From: RGIG1995 sp045658315 | Lineage (GTDB): Bacteria > Bacillota > Clostridia > Oscillospirales > CAG-272 | Direction: 5' to 3' | DNA: 37,960 nt | Assembly: GCA_045658315.1 (NCBI GenBank) | Contig: JAZOUV010000029.1 | Coordinates: forward strand, 1 to 37,960 | Part shown: piece by piece, positions 16,351 through 22,471 of the stretch | Position numbering within the stretch: position 1 is the first letter of the stretch | Layout of the letters: every line of letters begins with the position of its first letter | Notes under the pieces: model-generated | The model's input: only the letters and a program-made list of their open reading frames with translations | Databases searched by the model: none | What the model was told of the DNA's origin: nothing | Position numbers and translations under genes: made by a program

Positions 16351-16530
16351 TACATGATAGCTCTCCATCAGTAACACTGATGACAGTTCGGCACTTATTA
16401 AGTGACGACCCAGCATAGCACACCAACCGCTAATGTGTGATAAACTTCGGCGGATTCACCTTTGGGCATGTTTGATCGGCAAGCGGAGCCTCCACATACT
16501 TATTTATTGAAACCGCACCTCTATCTGCAC
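16351..16530 (-). ncRNA. Lysine riboswitch aptamer (L-box)
   Basis: Read on the minus strand, the leader begins GATAGAGGTGC, passes through AAAGGTGAATCCGCCGAAG, TGCTGGGTCGTC and CTGTC, and closes with TGGAGAGCTATC. These are the conserved L-box blocks in correct order. GATAG at the start pairs with CTATC at the end to form P1. The aptamer is about 170 nt, the usual size, and lies directly before dapA-dapB, whose product pathway makes lysine. Confidence 0.95.
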
Positions 16531-16532
16531 CT

Positions 16533-16561
16533 ATAATAACACCTTATTTTTAATTTGTCAA
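16533..16561 (-). promoter_or_regulatory. dapA-dapB promoter
   Basis: On the minus strand consensus -35 TTGACA (16561-16556), a 17-bp spacer and -10 TATTAT (16538-16533). Transcription would begin just before the riboswitch P1 strand, as expected for an L-box leader. Confidence 0.88.
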
Positions 16562-16582
16562 TAGATTTTTTGCACTTATATC
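16555..16582 (+). promoter_or_regulatory. Candidate queA promoter sharing its -35 with dapA
   Basis: On the plus strand TTGTCA (16555-16560) and TATATC (16577-16582) are 16 bp apart, upstream of queA. The -35 lies on the same seven base pairs as the dapA -35 on the other strand. The -10 match is only fair. Confidence 0.4.
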
Positions 16583-16620
16583 GACAAAAACAACAGATAT
16601 GAAAGGAATCTTCAGCAAAA

Positions 16621-17682
16621 ATGATTGTAAATAAACATATTGAGACAACTTTGACGAAAAAGGACTTTTGGTACGAGCTTCCCGAGGAGCTTATTGCACA
16701 GACGCCCTTAAAAGAACGTGACACTTCAAGGATGCTTGTACTTGACAGAAAAACAGGAAAAATTGAACATAAGGTTTTTGGCGAGATTGTTGATTATTTC
16801 AACGAGGGCGATGTTCTCGTTATAAATAATTCAAAGGTTATTCCCGCACGTCTTATAGGGAAGAAATGCGATAGCGGTATTGATGTGGAAGTTTTTCTTT
16901 TGAAAAGCCGCGGTATAGACACCTGGGAGGTTTTAACATACCCCGGAAGAAGGACAAAGCCGGGTACTGTTATTATATTCGGGGACGGCAAGCTTCGTGC
17001 CGTGGTTGTCGAGGTTATTGAAGACGGAAACAGAATTGTTCGTTTTGAATATGATAAAAACTATTCGCTTATGGGACTTATTGATGAAATAGGTAATATG
17101 CCTCTTCCGCCTTACATAAAAGAAAAACTTGAGGACAAGAATCGTTATCAGACTATATACGCAAAGCACGAAGGCTCTTCTGCGGCACCTACAGCAGGGC
17201 TTCATTTCACCGAAGAGGTTTTTGAGTCGTTGCGTAAAAAAGGTGTGAAAATAGCTCCTGTTACGCTTCATGTGGGACTTGGGACATTCAGGCCTGTAAA
17301 AGTTGACAATATCAACGAGCATATAATGCATTCGGAATATTTTTCGATATCCAAGGAGAGTGCGGATATCATAAACGAATGTAAGAAAAATAACGGCAGA
17401 GTTTTTGCTGTCGGCACCACTTCCTGCAGAACACTTGAAAGTGCAAGTAATGATGATGGTGAGGTCATCCCATTGTCGGGGGATACCGGGATATTTATTT
17501 ACCCCGGGTATAAATTTAAGGTTGTGGATGCTCTTCTTACTAATTTTCACTTGCCTGAAAGCACTTTAATGATGTTGGTTTCGGCATTTTCCACCAGAGA
17601 AATCATACTCGATACATACAAGACGGCTGTTGAAGAAAAATATAGATTTTTCTCGTTTGGCGACTGTATGCTGTTACATTAA
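16621..17682 (+). CDS. queA: S-adenosylmethionine:tRNA ribosyltransferase-isomerase
   Basis: A 353-residue QueA that transfers and isomerises the ribosyl part of SAM onto preQ1 in tRNA, giving epoxyqueuosine. Typical segments are FWYELPEELIAQTPL, RDTSRMLVLDR, VLVINNSKVIPARL, the strongly conserved HEGSSAAPTAGLHFTEE, VTLHVGLGTFRPV and TNFHLPESTLMMLVSAF. Length is slightly above the usual 340. AAAGGA lies 13 bases before the ATG, a little far. miaA follows in 19 bp, pairing two anticodon-loop modification genes. Confidence 0.97.
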   Translation: MIVNKHIETTLTKKDFWYELPEELIAQTPLKERDTSRMLVLDRKTGKIEHKVFGEIVDYFNEGDVLVINNSKVIPARLIGKKCDSGIDVEVFLLKSRGIDTWEVLTYPGRRTKPGTVIIFGDGKLRAVVVEVIEDGNRIVRFEYDKNYSLMGLIDEIGNMPLPPYIKEKLEDKNRYQTIYAKHEGSSAAPTAGLHFTEEVFESLRKKGVKIAPVTLHVGLGTFRPVKVDNINEHIMHSEYFSISKESADIINECKKNNGRVFAVGTTSCRTLESASNDDGEVIPLSGDTGIFIYPGYKFKVVDALLTNFHLPESTLMMLVSAFSTREIILDTYKTAVEEKYRFFSFGDCMLLH

Positions 17683-17701
17683 GTAATGGGGGCTATAGCT
17701 T

Positions 17702-18637
17702 ATGAAGATGAAAGTTGCGGCTGTTGTAGGCCCTACGGCATCGGGCAAGACGGCTCTTGCAATTGCACTTGCAAAGCAATTGAACGGAGAGGTTATTTCC
17801 TGCGATTCTATGCAGATATACAGACGTATGGATATCGGTACGGCAAAGCCTACAAAGGATGAATTATCTGCTGTTAAGCATCACTTGATTGATATAGTTG
17901 ACCCGGATATGGAGTTTTCCTGTGCGGATTATGCTGTTCTTGCGAAGGAAAAAATAAAAGAAATATCTTTAGGCGGAAAACTTCCGATTTTTTGCGGAGG
18001 AACGGGGTTGTATATTGACCACGTTTTAAACAACACCTCGTTTTCCGAAGCGGGAAGAGATGAAGCATACAGAGAATATTTAAACAAAAAGACAGAAGAG
18101 TGCGGTGTGGATGCTGTTTTTGAGTATTTACGCGAGGTTGATCCCGAGGCTGCGAAGAATATTCATCCTAACAACACTAAAAGAGTTATAAGAGCACTCG
18201 AAATATTTCATGTGACGGGCAAAACAAAGACGTGGTGGGATAACGAATCAAAAAAACAGGAAAGCCCTTATGATTCAAGAGTGATATGCCTTGACTTCAG
18301 AGATAGACAAAAGCTTTATGACAGAATTGACAAGAGGGTCGATATTATGATTGAAAACGGTCTTTTGGATGAAGTTAGAGCAATTATTTTTGACGACGGT
18401 ATTCCTTTGTCGGAAACAGCAAGGCAGGGAATCGGTTATAAAGAAATAATTGATTATCTTGACGGTAAATGTTCGCTTGACGATGCGGTTGAGCTTATAA
18501 AAAAAGGAACTCGCAACTACGCTAAGCGTCAGTTGACTTGGTTTAGACGTTATGATAATATTTACAGAATTTTTGTTGATGAATGTGGAAAATTTGACGA
18601 TATTGTAAATATTGCTAAAAATATAATAAATAATTGA
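17702..18637 (+). CDS. miaA: tRNA dimethylallyltransferase
   Basis: A 311-residue enzyme that adds a dimethylallyl group to N6 of A37 in tRNAs reading UNN codons. It has the P-loop GPTASGKT (10-17), SCDSMQIYRRMDIGTAKPT, the substrate loop HHLIDIVDP, FCGGTGLYI and the C-terminal GTRNYAKRQLTWFRR. GGGGG lies upstream of the ATG at 17702; a second ATG six bases later is possible. In many Firmicutes hfq follows miaA, but here the next gene is an HlyD-like protein with its own promoter. Confidence 0.97.
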   Translation: MKMKVAAVVGPTASGKTALAIALAKQLNGEVISCDSMQIYRRMDIGTAKPTKDELSAVKHHLIDIVDPDMEFSCADYAVLAKEKIKEISLGGKLPIFCGGTGLYIDHVLNNTSFSEAGRDEAYREYLNKKTEECGVDAVFEYLREVDPEAAKNIHPNNTKRVIRALEIFHVTGKTKTWWDNESKKQESPYDSRVICLDFRDRQKLYDRIDKRVDIMIENGLLDEVRAIIFDDGIPLSETARQGIGYKEIIDYLDGKCSLDDAVELIKKGTRNYAKRQLTWFRRYDNIYRIFVDECGKFDDIVNIAKNIINN

Positions 18638-18662
18638 TTTTTTAAAAACAATGTGATATAAT
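18634..18662 (+). promoter_or_regulatory. Promoter of the HlyD-like/ylmE/sepF operon
   Basis: TTGATT (18634-18639) overlaps the miaA stop codon, and a consensus TATAAT lies at 18657-18662 after a 17-bp spacer. The leader is about 38 nt and contains GAGGAG before the ATG at 18707. Confidence 0.75.
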
Positions 18663-18706
18663 ATAATGAATAAAAATTTATTATTGAGTTTATCGAGGAG
18701 AGTAGC

Positions 18707-19981
18707 ATGATTAATAAACATATAAAAAATGCAGCTGTTTATTTTTTCAGTGCAGCTCTTTCTGTTTTGCTTATTTGGTATATTTTGTATCATCTTTTCA
18801 GCGGTTCGGATAATGAAGTTGAGACTACTCCTGCAATAGTTGTTACAGAATTGAACTCGGTTTCGCTCGAGGCATATATTGTGCGGGATGAAACTCTCGT
18901 TTATGCAAGTGTTGAGGGCGGAATAAACTATCTTTTTGATGATGGGGACAAGGTTGGTTCGGGGGCTGTTATTGCTAATGTATATTCTGGCGAGGGAGCT
19001 GAAGAGGTTTCCGACAGAATATTGGCGATAGATAAAAAAATTTCTATTCTTGAAAACAGCAGTGTCTTCGAGAATGCAACAAAGACCGATTCTAAGGTTA
19101 TTGACGATAAGATCAACGAGCTGTTTTATTTGATGAGAGACAGAATAGAAAACGGAGACACCGAATATGCAATATACCGAAAGGACGAGCTTCTTACCTA
19201 TTTGAACAAACGTCAGGTGTTGACACAAAACATTTCCGGCTTTGAGGATCAAATTATAAGCTTGATTAGAGAGAAGGAAACGTTATCGGGTCAGCTCATT
19301 AATCTCGAAGAAAATATTACGGTAACAACTCCCGGATATTTTTATTCGCAGGTTGATGGATACGAAAATGTTTTTTCGGTATCAAAACTTGCGGATATGA
19401 CCCTTAATTCGTACAACGAGCTTGTCGATTCTGATCCGGTTGATTATTCGTCTGTGTTGGTAGCCGGCAAAATAGTAAATTCGGATGAGTGGTATATTCT
19501 TTCTGAAGTTGTTTACGATGATCTGAAAAAGTTTAATGAGGGAAATGTTTATGAGATCAAGTTTCCATTTAATTCCGATACTGCTATAAAGATGTCTCTT
19601 GAACGAATTGTAAGAGAAAATGAGTCTGAAAAAGCTGTTTTAGTTTTCAAATCAAATTATATGCCTGTGGGATTTAAATATCTCAGAAAACAAAATATTC
19701 AAATCGTTGAGGAGAGTTATACGGGATATAAAATTCCCGCCAATGCTGTTCGTGTTGTTGACGGTACAAGAGGAGTATATATCCTTAGCGGTAATACGGT
19801 TGTTTTTAAAGAAATAGATGTTTTGACGGAAAATGACGGTTATTTTATAGTTAAGGAGCAACCTACTTATCTTGAAGATGAATTTTATTATAAAAAACTT
19901 GCTTTGTACGATAATGTTATAACATCCGGTAAAAACTTGTACGACGGAAAGATAATCAGTGCGTCAGGAGTGAATTCATGA
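18707..19981 (+). CDS. HlyD-like membrane-anchored protein of the sepF cluster
   Basis: A 424-residue protein with a short basic N-terminus, one membrane helix (about 9-31) and a long extracellular part. After the helix comes a lipoyl/biotinyl-like segment (YASVEGGINYLF, DDGDKVGSGAVIANVY), then a helical, coiled-coil-prone region at about 95-205, then beta-rich domains with IPANAVRVVDGTRGVYIL. This is the layout of HlyD/MacA membrane-fusion adaptors. No transporter or outer-membrane partner is encoded nearby. Its stop overlaps the ylmE start by 4 bp and sepF follows, so a role in division or envelope work is plausible but inferred. The family assignment is fair; the function is unknown. Confidence 0.78.
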   Translation: MINKHIKNAAVYFFSAALSVLLIWYILYHLFSGSDNEVETTPAIVVTELNSVSLEAYIVRDETLVYASVEGGINYLFDDGDKVGSGAVIANVYSGEGAEEVSDRILAIDKKISILENSSVFENATKTDSKVIDDKINELFYLMRDRIENGDTEYAIYRKDELLTYLNKRQVLTQNISGFEDQIISLIREKETLSGQLINLEENITVTTPGYFYSQVDGYENVFSVSKLADMTLNSYNELVDSDPVDYSSVLVAGKIVNSDEWYILSEVVYDDLKKFNEGNVYEIKFPFNSDTAIKMSLERIVRENESEKAVLVFKSNYMPVGFKYLRKQNIQIVEESYTGYKIPANAVRVVDGTRGVYILSGNTVVFKEIDVLTENDGYFIVKEQPTYLEDEFYYKKLALYDNVITSGKNLYDGKIISASGVNS

Positions 19982-20703
19982 CTATCCAAGAGTTGAATAA
20001 TGACACAAAGCGTATTCTTAGAGAGAATACGGAAGTTGTTTTTAACAAAATAAAAGAAGTCTCGGCTAATAATTTTGATAATAAACAAGTAACATTGCTT
20101 GCGGCAACAAAGACCGTTCCCGCAGAGGTTATAAATTACGTGACACAAGAGCTGGGAGTTAAGAATATAGGCGAAAACAGAGTTCAGGAACTTCTCGAGA
20201 AATATGACTCGCTTAATCTTGATGGCGTAAAGCTTCATTTTATCGGTAAGCTTCAAACCAATAAAGTTAAATATATAATCGATAAAGTTGATATGATACA
20301 CTCGCTTGACAGCTTGAAGCTTGCAAAAGAGATTGATTCAAGAGCGAAGAAGATAGGTAAGGTTATGGACGTTCTTGTGGAGGTCAATAGCGGAAGAGAG
20401 GAAAATAAATCCGGAATATTTCCTGAAAAAGTTTATGATTTTCTTTCCAATTTGACAGAGTTTTCCAATATTCGTGTAAGAGGTTTGATGACTATTGCTC
20501 CGGTTTGCTCGGAAAAAGAGGATTATAGAAAATATTTTAGAGAAACTTATTCGATTTTTATTGACAATTCGCAAAATAAACTTCATAATATAGATATGGA
20601 CTTTTTGTCTATGGGTATGACTGATAGCTATGTTGTTGCCATAGAAGAGGGCAGTGATATTGTAAGAATAGGATCGGCTATATTCGGTTCGCGTTATAAT
20701 TGA
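19978..20703 (+). CDS. ylmE: PLP homeostasis protein YlmE/YggS family
   Basis: A 241-residue fold-type III PLP-binding protein related to alanine racemase barrels but lacking the second domain. The PLP Lys is K45 (LLAATKTVPAE). Other family marks are GENRVQELLEKY, HFIGKLQTNKVKYI, VEVNSGREENKSG, RGLMTIAP and the C-terminal SMGMTDSYVVAIEEGSDIVRIGSAIFG. It binds and buffers PLP; no catalytic role is established for the family. The position directly before sepF is conserved in many Gram-positives. Confidence 0.95.
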   Translation: MTIQELNNDTKRILRENTEVVFNKIKEVSANNFDNKQVTLLAATKTVPAEVINYVTQELGVKNIGENRVQELLEKYDSLNLDGVKLHFIGKLQTNKVKYIIDKVDMIHSLDSLKLAKEIDSRAKKIGKVMDVLVEVNSGREENKSGIFPEKVYDFLSNLTEFSNIRVRGLMTIAPVCSEKEDYRKYFRETYSIFIDNSQNKLHNIDMDFLSMGMTDSYVVAIEEGSDIVRIGSAIFGSRYN

Positions 20704-20743
20704 AATTAAAAAATATTAATATATAATTTTTTTGGAGGATATT

Positions 20744-21223
20744 ATGGCAAAATTTGTTGACAAAATTAAAGGCTTTGTAAACCCCGACAGCATCAACGAC
20801 AACTATGATGAGGACTATGATTTTATAGACGAGGAAGATGAGATCCAGGACAATTACGACCAGTCGTATAACAATTCGCAGTCTTTCCAGTCCGGAGCTT
20901 CCGGTATGAGCCTTAACGGTAACGCTCTTGAGCTTAAGGTTATTCGTCCCGATCGCTTTGAAAGTGTTTCTCAGATTGCAGACCACCTTCTTAATAAGCG
21001 TACTGTTGTTCTTAACCTTGAGGCTACAAACAAGGAGACAAGCAGAAGAATTATTGATTTCTTGAGCGGTGTTGCTTATTCTATCAGCGGAAATCTTAAG
21101 AGAGTTGCTAACAATACATTTGTTATTACGCCGTGCAATGTTGATGTTTCCAACGATGCACAGGAAACTCAAAAAGCTCAGCAGAAGACTGCTCCTGCAG
21201 GCGACATTTACGATAACATCTAA
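20744..21223 (+). CDS. sepF: Cell division protein SepF
   Basis: A 159-residue SepF. The N-terminal MAKFVDKIKGFVN is the amphipathic membrane-binding helix. An acidic, Asn/Gln-rich linker (about 18-58) follows, then the SepF core (62-132) with VIRPDRFESVSQIADHLLN, TVVLNLE and RRIIDFLSGVAYSISG, and a Gln-rich tail. SepF rings bind the FtsZ C-terminus and tether the Z-ring to the membrane. The ATG at 20744 follows TTGGAGG at good spacing; an upstream TTG (20732) overlaps that site and is unlikely. Confidence 0.95.
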   Translation: MAKFVDKIKGFVNPDSINDNYDEDYDFIDEEDEIQDNYDQSYNNSQSFQSGASGMSLNGNALELKVIRPDRFESVSQIADHLLNKRTVVLNLEATNKETSRRIIDFLSGVAYSISGNLKRVANNTFVITPCNVDVSNDAQETQKAQQKTAPAGDIYDNI

Positions 21224-21259
21224 GTTTTTGCACGGTTTTCTTAAATACTTAAAAGATAT

Positions 21260-21310
21260 TCTACCCGATCCGGTTTAGTGATAAATCGGTCGGGTAGATA
21301 AAGTTGTTTT
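21260..21310 (+). terminator. Strong hairpin after sepF, likely terminator
   Basis: TCTACCCGA-T-CCG pairs with CGGTCGGGTAGA (12 bp with one bulged T) around a 14-base loop, then TAAAGTTG and a U-run. It lies 36 bp after the sepF stop. The U-run starts late, so it may be a partial terminator or a processing hairpin dividing sepF from divIVA. Confidence 0.55.
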
Positions 21311-21507
21311 TTAGGTTTTCGTTTTTTGTTTTGAAGTCTGTTTTAGCTTGGAACTTGTATTGTTATTTTTTTGGGTTACTTAACAGGTGCTTATTTTTTT
21401 ATTATAAGGATAATATAGAAGATCCGTCTTTTTTAAAAGAGAATTCACGGTTGATTTTTCTTGCTATTTTCGTGTTTTTGGTGGATTCTCTTAGTTTTAT
21501 TGTTTAA
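21304..21507 (+). CDS. Possible small membrane protein between sepF and divIVA
   Basis: An open frame of 67 codons from a TTG to a TAA 19 bp before divIVA. The translation has two hydrophobic stretches (about 2-33 and 48-67) separated by a charged loop, FYYKDNIEDPSFLKENSR. There is no convincing ribosome binding site and no ATG. A very T-rich strand gives hydrophobic codons by chance, so this may not be a gene. It occupies the place where YggT/YlmG-type small membrane proteins occur in other Gram-positives, but I do not see YggT motifs. Low confidence. Confidence 0.25.
   Translation: MFFRFSFFVLKSVLAWNLYCYFFGLLNRCLFFYYKDNIEDPSFLKENSRLIFLAIFVFLVDSLSFIV
21380..21408 (+). promoter_or_regulatory. 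Candidate promoter for the divIVA-ileS operon
   Basis: TTAACA (21380-21385) and TATAAG (21403-21408) are 17 bp apart in the 303-bp gap between sepF and divIVA, downstream of the hairpin. The match is moderate and it lies within the possible small ORF. Besides the hairpin and ORF I see nothing else in this gap. Confidence 0.35.
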
Positions 21508-21526
21508 TAGAGTTGAGGTGTAAAGA

Positions 21527-22429
21527 ATGCTTCCCCCATACGAATTGAAAAATAAAGAGTTTTCTAAGACTGTGCGTGGTTATAATACCAACGAGGTCGA
21601 TGAACATATCGGTTTTATTATCGAAAAATATACAGAGCTTTACAGGGAAAATGATGAGCTTGAAAGAAAGCTTAAGACTGCTTATGCAAAGCTTGATGAA
21701 ATAAAGAACGAAGAAGAATCCATCAGAAATGCGATGATAAACGCACAGCGTGCAAGTGCAAAGCTTATGTCCAATGCGAATGACAGAGCAGATATTATTA
21801 TCAATACCGCACGCAAGACTTGCGATAGGATTTTAGCTGACTTCCGCACTAAGATACAGGAAGAGAGAGCTGTTCTTTTGGCATTGAACACCGCTATAAA
21901 TGATTTTAAAGAAAAGTTGTTTAAACTGTACGGAACGCATATAGCCTATGTTGAGGATATTCCTTTGCTTGGTGCTGATGAAATAGCTAAGTATGCACTT
22001 TCAAATGACAGCTATACTTCTGCTGTTGTTCAGAACATTAAGCAGGAGATTCTTGAGCTTACACGTACAAGTTCAAGTGAGGATACTGAGCAGAGTGAAG
22101 TTGAAGAAGGTTTTGTTCATGCTGATGCCGTTGTTCGTTCATCAAGTGTTAAAGACACCATAAAAGAATTGAATAAACGTATTTTAGATGAACAGGATGA
22201 AGCTTTGGTTATGCCGGAAGCGGCTGACGAGGCAGAGAAGGTTGCAGAAAAAGAATACGGTGAAATGTTGAAGCAGTTAGGTGCAGATAATTCTATTGAC
22301 TTAAACGGAATTCACGAAGGCGACGATTCTTCGGATAATACGCAAAAAACTGCTTTTGATGAAGCATATAAGACCCCGAGCAACTATGGTGAAATTATTA
22401 AGAGAAAAGGTAAAAAGAAGAATAATTAA
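21527..22429 (+). CDS. divIVA: DivIVA-domain protein
   Basis: A 300-residue DivIVA family protein. The conserved N-terminal membrane-curvature domain is at about 1-60 (LPPYELKNKEFSKTVRGYNTN followed by EVDEHIGFI). Long coiled-coil segments follow to about 145, then an acidic, low-complexity C-terminal half ending in a basic KRKGKKKNN. DivIVA marks poles and septa by binding negatively curved membrane and recruits partners. GAGGTG lies about 8 bases upstream. It is followed by ileS after 42 bp, an order seen in other Firmicutes. The tail is divergent and its partners cannot be read from sequence. Confidence 0.9.
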   Translation: MLPPYELKNKEFSKTVRGYNTNEVDEHIGFIIEKYTELYRENDELERKLKTAYAKLDEIKNEEESIRNAMINAQRASAKLMSNANDRADIIINTARKTCDRILADFRTKIQEERAVLLALNTAINDFKEKLFKLYGTHIAYVEDIPLLGADEIAKYALSNDSYTSAVVQNIKQEILELTRTSSSEDTEQSEVEEGFVHADAVVRSSSVKDTIKELNKRILDEQDEALVMPEAADEAEKVAEKEYGEMLKQLGADNSIDLNGIHEGDDSSDNTQKTAFDEAYKTPSNYGEIIKRKGKKKNN

Positions 22430-22471
22430 AACTTTTGTGACTTTTATTTAAAGGAGTTTATATAAACGATT

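Noticed and set aside
16238..16426. N-terminal extension of the dapA reading frame through the leader
   Set aside because: The frame is open through the riboswitch and terminator only; the family start and AAAGGAG site place the ATG at 16237.
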